From SLJN01 sp964505385 (GTDB lineage: Bacteria > Bacteroidota > Rhodothermia > Balneolales > Natronogracilivirgulaceae), in NCBI GenBank assembly GCA_964505385.1, contig CAZDIA010000008.1, positions 1 through 64,000 on the forward strand: a stretch of 64,000 nucleotides of DNA, written 5' to 3'. The position numbers and the translations under genes were made by a program. Shown piece after piece: positions 43,172 to 52,629 of the stretch (position 1 is its first letter; each line of letters opens with the position of its first letter). The notes beneath the pieces were generated by a model, which worked only from the letters and a program-made list of their open reading frames with translations, was not told where the DNA came from and searched no databases.

Positions 43172-44343
43172 AGAATAATACCCTCAAACAGCACGCTGAA
43201 GAATACCGCCGTCAACTTCTGGATAGTGTCATACCCTTCTGGCAGAACCACTCTCCGGACCCTGTCCATGGCGGATATTACAACTGCTTACATCGCGATG
43301 GGACCGTTTACGACACCCAAAAACACATCTGGCTTCAGGGTAGGCAGGTCTGGATGTTCAGCAAACTCTACAACAGGGTCGAAGCGAAACCGGAATGGCT
43401 TGAATTGGCTCAGTCCGGGTTGGATTTCCTGAGAAAACATGCCGTTCGGCCGGATCGCAGAGTCTATTTTTGCCTGTCGGAAGATGGCCTCCCCGTTTAC
43501 ATGCAGAGAAAAATATTTTCCGAATGTTTCTATACCATGGCACTGGCGGAATACAGCCGTGCAACCGGAGAAATTAAGTATTTTGATGAATCTACAGAGC
43601 TGTTTCAGGAGATTGAAAAATGGTCAAATGATTTGACCCTGGTTGGTCGTCCCGCATATGAAGGAGCTACTCCTTTACAGCAGCTTGCCATCCCGATGAT
43701 TCTGCTGAATCTGATTGAAGAAATCGACCCCGGCAATAATTTGGGTTACGACAAGATCGTGCGGGAGCTTATTGATCGCATGTTGCTTCACGTTCACCCG
43801 GAAAAACAGTTGGTCTATGAGCACGTGCTTAGTGATGGCAGCCTGCATGACTCATCCGACGGCCGTCTGATCAATCCCGGCCACGCGATAGAAGCCGGAT
43901 GGTTTTTGCAACACTGGGCTATCAAACTCGGTGATGAGCAACTCAAAAAAACCGCCATCAACATGGTGCGATGGAGCCACGATTTCGGTTGGGATGAGGA
44001 ACACGGCGGCCTCTATTATTTCCTGGATGCCGAAGCTTACTCGCCGACACCGCTGGAATGGTTCATGAAGCTTTGGTGGCCGCATTGTGAAGCGCTATAT
44101 GCCCATCTGCTGAATTACCAGCTTACCGGCAGCGACGAAGATTGGCAGCGCTACCTGCAAACATACCAATATACCTTCGATCATTTTCCGGATGAAACCT
44201 ACGGCGAGTGGCTTGGTTATTTAGATCGGCAGGGCAACCCGACTCATCAGTTTAAAGGCGGCCCCTACAAAGGATGCTTCCACTTACCACGCACGATGTG
44301 GCTATGCTGGAAGAAAGCCGAAGAGATTGCCTCATCGAATTAA
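43168..44343 (+). CDS. AGE family epimerase (N-acylglucosamine 2-epimerase-like)
   Basis: Alpha/alpha-barrel sugar 2-epimerase of 391 residues. HIWLQGRQVWMFSKLY (54-69), NPGHAIEAGWFLQHW and KGGPYKGCFHLPRTMW are closer to true N-acylglucosamine 2-epimerases (renin-binding protein-like, GlcNAc to ManNAc) than to cellobiose 2-epimerases or mannose isomerases, though mannose as substrate cannot be excluded. No signal peptide: cytoplasmic. Translationally coupled to the DUF4434-like gene and overlapping the convergent alpha-mannosidase gene by 12 bases. Confidence 0.88.
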   Translation: MKNNTLKQHAEEYRRQLLDSVIPFWQNHSPDPVHGGYYNCLHRDGTVYDTQKHIWLQGRQVWMFSKLYNRVEAKPEWLELAQSGLDFLRKHAVRPDRRVYFCLSEDGLPVYMQRKIFSECFYTMALAEYSRATGEIKYFDESTELFQEIEKWSNDLTLVGRPAYEGATPLQQLAIPMILLNLIEEIDPGNNLGYDKIVRELIDRMLLHVHPEKQLVYEHVLSDGSLHDSSDGRLINPGHAIEAGWFLQHWAIKLGDEQLKKTAINMVRWSHDFGWDEEHGGLYYFLDAEAYSPTPLEWFMKLWWPHCEALYAHLLNYQLTGSDEDWQRYLQTYQYTFDHFPDETYGEWLGYLDRQGNPTHQFKGGPYKGCFHLPRTMWLCWKKAEEIASSN

Positions 44344-47067
44344 GATCGACTTAATTTCCGCCGAACCAAAGTGAAGTTCAATTGAACGCTGATCAACTGA
44401 TAGAGCTTTTCCGCTTGTCATACTTTCAAACCCATCGGTCTCCCACGCTTCTTGAAACTCCCAGCCTGGTTTGATGGCAGTTTTGACCGGCGAATTTCCC
44501 GGATTATATAGACGCAACACATATCCGCCCGATACCCTTTCGGCATATTTTATCGATGAGATAAATATTTCCGTTGATGAAATTTTGATGAGGGAATGCT
44601 TACGGGGGAGCTTTCCTTCTCCTTCAACATAGGGCAAGTCCGGCAGCTCTCTTACCCACATCGGATGGGCAAACTGACGCGCCGTAACGACTGCTGAGTC
44701 AAAATCCGAATCAAATCCAAAAGCGATATGATGCTCTAACGGCCTTAAACACTGAGCGCCTGGCGTCGGTACCGATGGTCCCGCCTGGCACCGGCGTATC
44801 CGTCCGTTTCCGACTGAAAGATAGCCGACCGAGCGGTGAAGCGTTACGGCGGCATAGCTTCCTTCATCTGACCTGAGCAATTCATATTCGTGATTGCCTC
44901 TTTGGGCAACCCAGGTATAATCACCCGATTTTCCGGTGATGAAGAAATCCTGAGCATAATGAGTGGGATAGTCCAACTCTCCGGGATACTCCTTGTACCT
45001 CTCGGGATGGGACTCCGGCGTTCTGAGTTGCGGCTTTTCCCGGTGTGTCAGATGAAAAGAACTGTCGGCTGTAGAGGTATAATCCGATCCGGAATCGGCT
45101 ATGAACATCCGTAAACGACCGTCTTTAAACTTGTTGCGGTAGGAGATCCTGCAAATGATCCGGCCCTCTTCCAAGGCAATTTCAGTTTTTATCCGGACTT
45201 TCGTCAACTCATCAGAATCTTTGTCAGCAGGAACCAATAAGTCATGATGTGTAATCAGGGTATCTTTTTTTCCAACGGACTCTACATGTATCAATTCAGC
45301 AAACATCGGCTCGAAGTCTTTGGCCGGACCGAATGAGTAGGTATCGCCGAAATCGGGTTGATATTCAAAGCGGATGGCCTCTGTGAATGCTCTGTTGCGC
45401 TTTTTATCAATCAGCTCGATCCTGTTTTTCTGAGCTTCAATGCGATAAACCTCATTTTCAATAATTTTTACAGAGTTCTTTTGCTGCTCACTTTGTTTCT
45501 TCTTTTGCTCATCAAAATTCACCCGGTAGAGATGATAGCCCATTCCATCGACTTCGGCTTTAAACCTAATCTGATAAAATCGCCCCCAGGTGATTTCGAC
45601 ATAATTATTTCGTACCGCGGGTGCCTGGGTTTCCAGTATTTCTACCGGTATTAGGTTCCCGCTGCCGTCAACAAGCTGTAAATCGTGAAGCGGTACAGGT
45701 TTTCCATGTTCACCATCGGCATACGGAAAGAATACCTCGGTTTCAACATAGCTGCTGTTTTTGGCCGGATCGGGGTTGTAAACAAAAATATCAGAATACT
45801 GGCTCTCTGAATGAGCTTCCGGCTCTTCAAAACCGGATTTCACCATCACCTCAAGTTTTTCTACCATCAAGGTATCAGCAATTTCACTGACCTGACGATA
45901 TCTAACCTCGTTATCCTCATGAACGCCATCCACCGAACACCCGCAGATATCATCGTGTGGATGGTTTTTAAGCAGTTTTTTCCAGGCGTGATCGATAATT
46001 TGGCGATCTTCTGTTTTGGATATCCCCTGAGCTGATGCCCAAACCGCAAGAGGTTCGGCTACGCGTTCAAGCAGGTGTTGGCAATGATGGTTCATCTGTT
46101 TCAAAGACACCCTCGTCGAATAAACACTGGACAATATCGGATGATCCGCATTGCCCTGTAGATCCCCGGTAAAAGTTCCGAGCTTATTCTGATCCACCGA
46201 TGCTTTGAATGCCTCCGCAAACTCGGCAACAGTTCCTTGCCTGAGCTGTAGGTCTTCCATCTGTTTATTCAGCTCTTCAATCAGCTCCGGGATTTCCGGC
46301 TGTTCGGGCATGTGATCGAAGCCGTTTTCAAACAGATAGACATTTGAGTAATCCTGCTGCAGGGGCTCCATCAACTCCATGGCCTCTTTCACTCTTTTCA
46401 AAGCAAGTTCCGGCTCCGGCTCTTTACCGTCGAACCGGCCGATCTGTGCCGGGTAGCCCAGACCGCCGGCATTGAAATACCCCTCTCGCTGATAAAGATT
46501 TAAAAGCGTATGATGATTTCCGGGATCTTTCCACAAAAAAACCGCACCATAGCTCTTTTTCTCTTCTTCACCCCAACCTCTCATAAATATGTATGAGTTA
46601 ATTCCGAAATCACCCAAAATTTGCGGCATTTGCGCAATGTGTCCGAATGGGTCGGGAACGTATCCTTCCTTTAATCCGCCTCGAAACTCCCGACATAATC
46701 GATTGCCGTACTGAAGATTGCGATACAGCGACTCCCCGCTCACCTGAAATAAATCCGGCAAAATATACCACGGTCCAATTTCCAGCCTGCCATCCCCGAT
46801 TAACTTTTTTAGCTGCTCCCGATTCTCCGGTTTAATTTCCAGATAATCCTCCAGAAGTACAGTCTGCCCGTCGAGAGTAAAAGATCGAAACTCCGTTTTT
46901 TGATCCAAGAGATTCATCAACCGGTCAATAAGCCTGATAAGCCGTAGTCGGTACTGCTCAAAGTTGAGATACCAGGCGCGATCCCAGTGGGTGTGGGATA
47001 CCAAAATACCGGTTTTTAGCTTTTCGGAATCAAATGAATCATATGAGGCTGAATCTGGCTTTGTCAT
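44332..47067 (-). CDS. Alpha-mannosidase, glycoside hydrolase family 38
   Basis: Zinc-dependent retaining alpha-mannosidase of 911 residues. The N-terminal metal site HTHWDRAW (His25, Asp29-region), the nucleophile Asp139 in VPDPFGHIAQMP, and the HPHDDICGCSVDGVH block (near residue 375) are present, followed by the long C-terminal beta-domain. No signal peptide is visible, so it may act in the cytoplasm on imported oligosaccharides. It is transcribed alone, convergent with the epimerase gene and divergent from the GHL10 operon with a 140-base shared control region. Confidence 0.92.
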   Translation of the reverse strand: MTKPDSASYDSFDSEKLKTGILVSHTHWDRAWYLNFEQYRLRLIRLIDRLMNLLDQKTEFRSFTLDGQTVLLEDYLEIKPENREQLKKLIGDGRLEIGPWYILPDLFQVSGESLYRNLQYGNRLCREFRGGLKEGYVPDPFGHIAQMPQILGDFGINSYIFMRGWGEEEKKSYGAVFLWKDPGNHHTLLNLYQREGYFNAGGLGYPAQIGRFDGKEPEPELALKRVKEAMELMEPLQQDYSNVYLFENGFDHMPEQPEIPELIEELNKQMEDLQLRQGTVAEFAEAFKASVDQNKLGTFTGDLQGNADHPILSSVYSTRVSLKQMNHHCQHLLERVAEPLAVWASAQGISKTEDRQIIDHAWKKLLKNHPHDDICGCSVDGVHEDNEVRYRQVSEIADTLMVEKLEVMVKSGFEEPEAHSESQYSDIFVYNPDPAKNSSYVETEVFFPYADGEHGKPVPLHDLQLVDGSGNLIPVEILETQAPAVRNNYVEITWGRFYQIRFKAEVDGMGYHLYRVNFDEQKKKQSEQQKNSVKIIENEVYRIEAQKNRIELIDKKRNRAFTEAIRFEYQPDFGDTYSFGPAKDFEPMFAELIHVESVGKKDTLITHHDLLVPADKDSDELTKVRIKTEIALEEGRIICRISYRNKFKDGRLRMFIADSGSDYTSTADSSFHLTHREKPQLRTPESHPERYKEYPGELDYPTHYAQDFFITGKSGDYTWVAQRGNHEYELLRSDEGSYAAVTLHRSVGYLSVGNGRIRRCQAGPSVPTPGAQCLRPLEHHIAFGFDSDFDSAVVTARQFAHPMWVRELPDLPYVEGEGKLPRKHSLIKISSTEIFISSIKYAERVSGGYVLRLYNPGNSPVKTAIKPGWEFQEAWETDGFESMTSGKALSVDQRSIELHFGSAEIKSILIR

Positions 47068-47208
47068 ACTATTTATCTTTACAATAATGGTGTTAGGTCA
47101 AAGAATAATTTTTCAATCTGGTAAAATCAGTTCGATTTTGAATGGAATCTAATTTCTCCTTAATTATATTTGAAACTAAATCTAATATCTGTTGGATTAA
47201 GAAAATTT

Positions 47209-48411
47209 ATGAAATTGATTCTGATTATTATCACAATTCTATTATGCTATGGCTGCTCAGAATCAGACTCCGAAACCAAACCGCAAATAAGGGGAGTCTG
47301 GCTTACCAATATTGATTCAGATATTATGTTTTCCTACGAAAACACTGCTGAGGCAATGCAGTTTCTCTCCGATCGCGGATTTAATGTGGTGTTTCCGGTG
47401 GTCTGGAATGCCGGATATACGCTGTATCCGAGCGAGGTGATGGCGGAATACTTCGGCGAAGATTATCGCCTTCATCCGGATTTTGCCGATGACGACCGTG
47501 ATCCGCTGCAGGATATCATCACCGAAGCCCATCGGCACGGCATGGAGGTAATGCCCTGGTTTGAATACGGTTTTGCCGCCTCCCATGATGAAAACGGCGG
47601 ACATATCATAGAAGCCTACCCTGATTGGGCTGCCAAAGACAGCCTCGGCAATTTGCTCACCAAAAATGATTTCGAGTGGATGAACGCCATCAAACCGGAG
47701 GTTCAGGATTTTATTCTGGAACTGATCGGAGAGGTGATGGAAAACTACGATATCGACGGCGTGCAGGGTGATGACCGGTTGCCTGCAATGCCTACCGAAG
47801 GCGGTTACAGCGACTATACCGCTTCACTTTACGAAGAAGAATCCGGCAACGAAGTGCCGCTTGATCCCAGAGAAGATGAGTTTCTGCAATGGAAAGCGGA
47901 CAAACTCTCAGATTTCGGCGGAAGGCTCTATGAAAAAGTAAAAGCCCATGATGAAGATTACATCGTCTCGCTCTCGCCGAGTGTTTATCCCTGGTCCAAA
48001 AACCACTATTTGCAGGATTGGCCGGAATGGATCCGCCGCGGTCAGGTAGAACTGGTCCATCCGCAGGTCTACCGGTACGAAGTCGATCAATACATCGAAA
48101 CGATGGAAGAAACGATGGACTATTACTCCGAAGCTCTGGAAGAGTTGCATGAACAAGAGCCCGGAAAACAGGTACTGATGGCACCGGGAGTCCTCATAAA
48201 AGTTGGAGACCGCTATAACGGCCCGGATTATGTTAACCGGGCGCTGGATTTCCACAGAGATATCGGCATCGCCGGAGAGGTCTATTTCTTTTATGAAGGC
48301 CTCCACGAAAGCAACGAAAACCTCGGAGATAGCCTCTATTATAATCACTACTACGAACCGGCCGAATTGCCTTACCGCGATCAGCCGAGAAGAATCGCTG
48401 GGACGGAATAA
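47209..48411 (+). CDS. GHL10-family glycoside hydrolase, lipoprotein form
   Basis: Glycosidase of the GHL10/PF02638 (DUF187) family; E. coli DigH of this family cuts denuded peptidoglycan, other substrates are unknown. The ATG at 47209 is chosen because a lipoprotein signal begins there (lipobox LLCYGC); the frame is open from 47170. Landmarks: IRGVWLTN, NGFNVVFPVVW-like strand, WFEYGF, and DGVQGDDRL (possible acid catalyst). The catalytic domain fills residues 30-395. Tandem paralogue of the following gene, 32 bases upstream of it, in an operon that ends with a sodium:solute symporter. Confidence 0.88.
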   Translation: MKLILIIITILLCYGCSESDSETKPQIRGVWLTNIDSDIMFSYENTAEAMQFLSDRGFNVVFPVVWNAGYTLYPSEVMAEYFGEDYRLHPDFADDDRDPLQDIITEAHRHGMEVMPWFEYGFAASHDENGGHIIEAYPDWAAKDSLGNLLTKNDFEWMNAIKPEVQDFILELIGEVMENYDIDGVQGDDRLPAMPTEGGYSDYTASLYEEESGNEVPLDPREDEFLQWKADKLSDFGGRLYEKVKAHDEDYIVSLSPSVYPWSKNHYLQDWPEWIRRGQVELVHPQVYRYEVDQYIETMEETMDYYSEALEELHEQEPGKQVLMAPGVLIKVGDRYNGPDYVNRALDFHRDIGIAGEVYFFYEGLHESNENLGDSLYYNHYYEPAELPYRDQPRRIAGTE

Positions 48412-48443
48412 AAATTTGAATCTACAAAGACTTTATTAACCGT

Positions 48444-50432
48444 ATGCCTTTTGATACCATTTACCACCGACGCAACAAATCATTGCAGCGTTTGAGCAGT
48501 ATTGTATTTCTTGCGGTTGCTTTGCTGCTTTCATCCGGTTCTGTACAGGCCGGTAAGACCAATAATGATGAACCCGACCAAGAGCTTCGCGGCGTTTGGA
48601 TTACCGAAACCAACAGTCATTTGATGTTCGACCGTAAGCGTCTTGCTTCTGCGATGGACTATTTGGCTGATAACGGCTTTAATGTGGTTTTTCCGGTTGT
48701 TTGGTTCCAGCAATATACACTTCACCCAAGTGATGTAATGGCCGAATATTTCGGCGAGGATAAACGCCAATCCCCGGCTTATGCCGGACAAAACCTGGAT
48801 CCGCTAGAAGATATCATCAGCGAGGCTAAGAGGGTAGGTATTGAAGTAATACCTTGGTTTGAATACGGCTTTGCCGCTTATAATGAGGTTTTCGCCAACC
48901 GGGATTTCATCATCGAAACCTATCCGGAGTGGGCTTCTAAAAACAGGGAGGGAGAAATTGCCCAGGATGGCAGTGGCTTTTCCTGGATGAACGGTTTCAA
49001 GCCGGAGGTCCAGGATTTTATGCTGGAGTTGATCGAAGAAGTCATTGAAAATTACGATATCGACGGGATTCAGGGGGATGACCGGCTACCCGCCATGCCG
49101 ATTGAAGCAGGCTACAGTGATTATACGGCTGACCGTTACCGTGATGAGCATGATGGCGAAGACCCGCCCTCCAATGAAAACAGCAACGCTTTTGTCCAGT
49201 GGCGCGCCGATATCCTTTCCGATTTCGGCGGCGATTTATATGAGATGGTCAAAGATCACGATGAAAACCTGATCGTGTCGCTTTCTCCGAGTGTGTACAA
49301 CTTTTCAAAAAACAATTTTCTGCAGGATTGGCCCGAATGGCTGGAGCGAGAACAGGTGGATATCATTCATCCTCAGGTTTATCGAAGAGATTTGAGTGCC
49401 TACACGAGCACTCTCGACCAACAGCTCAATCAGTTTGATGAAGATAATCAGCATAAATTTACCCCCGGCGTACTTTCCGGTCTGAGAAGTGATGATGTAG
49501 TAACCCCTGATACATTAGCACTCAAAGTTGAAGCTAATCGTGAGCGAGGGGTAGCAGGAGAAGTATTTTTCTTTTATGAAACCATCCATGAAATGAATAA
49601 TAATGCAGCAGATACTCTCCGTGAAAAAGTCTATCAAAATGAAGCATGGCTGCCTCACCGGGATGGTGAATTATGGAGGGATGAGGGCACTGTAGCTAAG
49701 CATACAGACGATCAAACGGAGATAGAAGGCGACTGGGAAACCACAGATGAATACGACGGGTATCGCAACGATCCGCTGCGCGTTGACGGAGGATCGGAGG
49801 CTTCCATCACCTGGAATGTCGATGTTCCCTATAACGCCTGGTTTGATGTCTATGCGCACATCCCCTACCTCTCCCGCGGTACTGATGCAACCACGGCGGC
49901 GCCTTTCCGGGTTTCCGATTCAGATGGAGAAATAACAGAGGTTGATATCGACCAGACTACCCGTGCAAGCCGGGCCTGGGTTCGGTTGGGAGAAGTATTT
50001 CTGGAAGAAGGTTCACACTCTGTGGTCAGCCTGGATGCTTCCGAAACAGATAGTACCAGCCCAATTTATGCGGATGCAGTCATGGTTGCCATCAATCGCA
50101 AATTGTCGCCGGAGGTCAATGTCATTACCCATTCACCGGATGATCCGGTTGCCGCTGAGAGGCCGGAAAGAGTTGAGCTGAAGCAAAATTACCCCAACCC
50201 GTTTAATCCGGTAACAGCAATCGAATTTGCCATCCCTGAACCGATGCCCGTCGAAGTTACCATATATGATATTATGGGACGTAAAGTGCAAACTCTTGTA
50301 GATCAATCACAAATGGAGGCCGGCTCTCATCAGCTCGAGTTTGATGCAACCGGTTTGGCGAGCGGAAAATATATTTACCGGCTTTACACGCCGGAAGGAA
50401 CCAACTCTCAGATTATGACTCTGGTCAAGTAG
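48444..50432 (+). CDS. GHL10-family glycoside hydrolase, secreted form with golvesin-like and sorting domains
   Basis: Paralogue of the preceding gene, 662 residues. Signal peptide (about 1-36, ending VQAG); GHL10 catalytic domain (45-410) with the same landmarks (RGVWIT, FNVVFPVVW, EYFGEDKR, WFEYGFAA, DGIQGDDRLPAMP); a golvesin/xanthan-lyase CBD-like beta-sandwich (about 415-550; WFDVYAHIPYL, VDIDQTTRAS, ADAVMVAI); and a C-terminal sorting module (575-662, NYPNPFNPVTAI). It should be exported across the outer membrane, unlike its lipoprotein twin. Second gene of the operon. Confidence 0.88.
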   Translation: MPFDTIYHRRNKSLQRLSSIVFLAVALLLSSGSVQAGKTNNDEPDQELRGVWITETNSHLMFDRKRLASAMDYLADNGFNVVFPVVWFQQYTLHPSDVMAEYFGEDKRQSPAYAGQNLDPLEDIISEAKRVGIEVIPWFEYGFAAYNEVFANRDFIIETYPEWASKNREGEIAQDGSGFSWMNGFKPEVQDFMLELIEEVIENYDIDGIQGDDRLPAMPIEAGYSDYTADRYRDEHDGEDPPSNENSNAFVQWRADILSDFGGDLYEMVKDHDENLIVSLSPSVYNFSKNNFLQDWPEWLEREQVDIIHPQVYRRDLSAYTSTLDQQLNQFDEDNQHKFTPGVLSGLRSDDVVTPDTLALKVEANRERGVAGEVFFFYETIHEMNNNAADTLREKVYQNEAWLPHRDGELWRDEGTVAKHTDDQTEIEGDWETTDEYDGYRNDPLRVDGGSEASITWNVDVPYNAWFDVYAHIPYLSRGTDATTAAPFRVSDSDGEITEVDIDQTTRASRAWVRLGEVFLEEGSHSVVSLDASETDSTSPIYADAVMVAINRKLSPEVNVITHSPDDPVAAERPERVELKQNYPNPFNPVTAIEFAIPEPMPVEVTIYDIMGRKVQTLVDQSQMEAGSHQLEFDATGLASGKYIYRLYTPEGTNSQIMTLVK

Positions 50433-50472
50433 AAAATCGACAACTACTCATAATGTAAAGCATCTGTAGCCC

Positions 50473-52308
50473 TTGGTTTTAATTGATTACATCATCATTG
50501 CCGTTTATATGATCATTCTGGTCAGTGTCGGGATTTACGGCAAACGGCAAGCAGAGAAAGGCATCGACAGCTTTTTCCTCGGGAACCGGAAAATTTCCTG
50601 GTGGATGCTCGGCTCTTCCGGTATGGCCTCAAATCTGGATGTGGCCGGTACATTGATTATTGTCGCTTTTATCTACGCTATCGGTATTCAGGGGATTTTT
50701 ATTGAAATCCGCGGCGGTGTGGTGCTGATCATGGCTTTCCTGATGATCTTCATGGGAAAGTGGAACCGCAGGGCAGGAGTTATGACGATTGCCGAATGGA
50801 TGAAACTCCGGTTTGGTGACGGTAAGCAGGGAAACGCAGCTCGAATCTTAAGTGCCACAGCTAATTTAGTTTTTGCCATAGCTATTGTGTCCTATTTTGC
50901 ACAGGGCGGCGGGATTTTTCTCGGCAGCATCCTCGGTATTTCCCCGGAACTTGCCGCCATCCTGATGATCGGACTCGCATCAATCTACACCATAACCAGT
51001 GGTCTTTTCGGAGTCGTCTATACCGACGTTTTCCAGGGATTTCTGATCTTTTTCACCATCATTTATGTCTGCATTCTCGCTTTTGTTCAGTTTGATTTAC
51101 CCGAAGAGTTTATGGTATCGGTTCCCGCCGACGGCGGATTTAAAATGGTTCCCACTACGCTTTCTGATTGGAGCACTTTCTGGCCTACACTCACTATGGA
51201 CCTTCCGGGGGATTATGCCCAGTACAATTTGTTCGGGCTGGCCGTACTTTTTTACCTCTTTAAAACTTCCATTGAGGGCAGCGGCGGAACCGGCGGTTAT
51301 TTGATCCAGCGCTACTTTGCCGCTAAGAACGACCGCGAAGCCGGTCTGCTCAGCCTTTTCTGGATTTTTCTGCTTTCCTTCCGGTGGCCGTTTGTGGTAG
51401 CCATTGCCATTATAGGGATATCTATGGGCCTGGGTGGGGACGTCATCGAAAATCCGGAAGAAGTACTTCCGATTGTGATTATGAATGAGCTGCCAATTGG
51501 CATTACCGGTCTGCTCGTTGCCGGCCTCATAGCCGCAGCAATGTCCACCTTCGACTCTATCGTTAACGCCGGTGCGGCTTATTGGGTAAAAGATATTTAC
51601 CAGCGATATCTCAACCCAGAAGCGAATGGCCGCCAATTGCTGTTACACAGCCGCGGCTCTTCACTGCTTATTATCATTATCGGGGTTCTGCTGACTTATA
51701 CTTATGATGACCTTAACGAAGTGTGGGGTTGGATCACCATGAGTCTTGGTTCCGGACTGATTGTCCCTCAGCTAATCCGCTGGTATTGGTGGCGCTTCAA
51801 CGGCTACGGATTCGCTTTTGGCACCTTTGCCGGAATGGTTATGGCCGTACTTCAACGCATTATCATGCCCGAATCTCCGGAATATGTCAACTTTTTGCTT
51901 ATCAGCAGCGTCACGTTCATCGTATGCATCATGACCACTTTTATGACCGAGCAAACTGGTTTCAGCGATCTTAAAAAGTTTTATGCCAACACACGGCCGT
52001 TCGGTTTCTGGGGACCGGTTCGCAGTATTTTCTCACCTGAGCAGATGGAAGAGATCAACAAGGAAAACCGCCGTGATATCATCTCTATTTTTATCGCGGT
52101 ACCCTGGCAGCTGACGTTATTCATCACACCGATGGTATTCATGACCAAACAGTGGGATTACTTTTTCATCATGCTTGCAATACTGATCGGCCTGTCGGTA
52201 GCACTGTACTTTACATGGTTCCGGCACTTGTCCGATATCGACCGCGAAGAGCCGGTTCCGGCAAATGATCCGGATGTTGAAATAATCGGCGGACGTGAGA
52301 AATCTTGA
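50473..52308 (+). CDS. Sodium:solute symporter (SSS family), sugar-type
   Basis: Inner-membrane Na+-coupled transporter, 611 residues with about 14 membrane segments. The start LIDYIIIAVYMIILVSVGIYGKRQ and FFLGNRKISWWMLGSSGMASNL are typical of bacterial SglT-like symporters; the second half ends in a long hydrophilic region (about 510-611) before the last helices. The start is TTG at 50473, 40 bases after the GHL10 gene, without a clear Shine-Dalgarno site. Third gene of the operon; it probably imports the sugar released by the two glycosidases. Confidence 0.88.
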   Translation: MVLIDYIIIAVYMIILVSVGIYGKRQAEKGIDSFFLGNRKISWWMLGSSGMASNLDVAGTLIIVAFIYAIGIQGIFIEIRGGVVLIMAFLMIFMGKWNRRAGVMTIAEWMKLRFGDGKQGNAARILSATANLVFAIAIVSYFAQGGGIFLGSILGISPELAAILMIGLASIYTITSGLFGVVYTDVFQGFLIFFTIIYVCILAFVQFDLPEEFMVSVPADGGFKMVPTTLSDWSTFWPTLTMDLPGDYAQYNLFGLAVLFYLFKTSIEGSGGTGGYLIQRYFAAKNDREAGLLSLFWIFLLSFRWPFVVAIAIIGISMGLGGDVIENPEEVLPIVIMNELPIGITGLLVAGLIAAAMSTFDSIVNAGAAYWVKDIYQRYLNPEANGRQLLLHSRGSSLLIIIIGVLLTYTYDDLNEVWGWITMSLGSGLIVPQLIRWYWWRFNGYGFAFGTFAGMVMAVLQRIIMPESPEYVNFLLISSVTFIVCIMTTFMTEQTGFSDLKKFYANTRPFGFWGPVRSIFSPEQMEEINKENRRDIISIFIAVPWQLTLFITPMVFMTKQWDYFFIMLAILIGLSVALYFTWFRHLSDIDREEPVPANDPDVEIIGGREKS

Positions 52309-52470
52309 TTAGCTTTTTTCTTAGCGCCTGATTTGCAGGGGTTCAGTGTGTCAGGGCTACAGTGTGTCAGTGTGTCAAATTCAGTTAACAGTAATCAGTG
52401 ATCGTGATGCGACGTCGGCTTTGGAATAAATTCCATTATTGAAGTCGATGGCACGACGGCTTTCAATCCT

Positions 52471-52489
52471 GTTTGAAGTTTGATGTTCT
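52471..52489. repeat. Second copy of the dispersed ACATCAAAC repeat
   Basis: The complement of this stretch, AGAACATCAAACTTCAAAC, matches 32889-32907 at 18 of 19 positions. It lies between the symporter gene and the convergent propeller gene. Confidence 0.4.
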
Positions 52490-52566
52490 ATGTCCAAATG
52501 TCTATCTCACTTTGTCACTCTGTTACGGCGCTTGTCCCGACAAAGTCGGGATTACTTTTTTACTTC

Positions 52567-52609
52567 AAAAAAAAGCCCTGCCGAAGCTACTCAACTCCAG
52601 CAGGGCTTT
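52567..52609 (-). terminator. Rho-independent terminator of the susCD-propeller operon
   Basis: Read leftwards, AAAGCCCTG pairs with CAGGGCTTT around a 20-base loop that is itself partly paired, followed by a run of T. It lies 21 bases after the stop of the propeller gene, the last gene of the operon. Confidence 0.88.
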
Positions 52610-52629
52610 AGTTTGGAAGAATAAAAATC

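Larger units (their letters stand above)
52309..52629. other. Gene-free stretch with repeat sequence and a terminator
   Basis: Contains the TCAGTGTGTCAG and CAGGGCTACAGTGTG strings shared with 65-96, the dispersed repeat copy at 52471-52489, a TCCCGAC/GTCGGGA hairpin (about 52536-52553), and the terminator at 52567-52609. No gene is supported. Confidence 0.5.

Noticed and set aside
47068..52308. Sialic-acid utilisation operon because of the epimerase and symporter nearby
   Set aside because: No NanA lyase, kinase or sialidase is present in the window, and GH38 and GHL10 are not sialic-acid enzymes.
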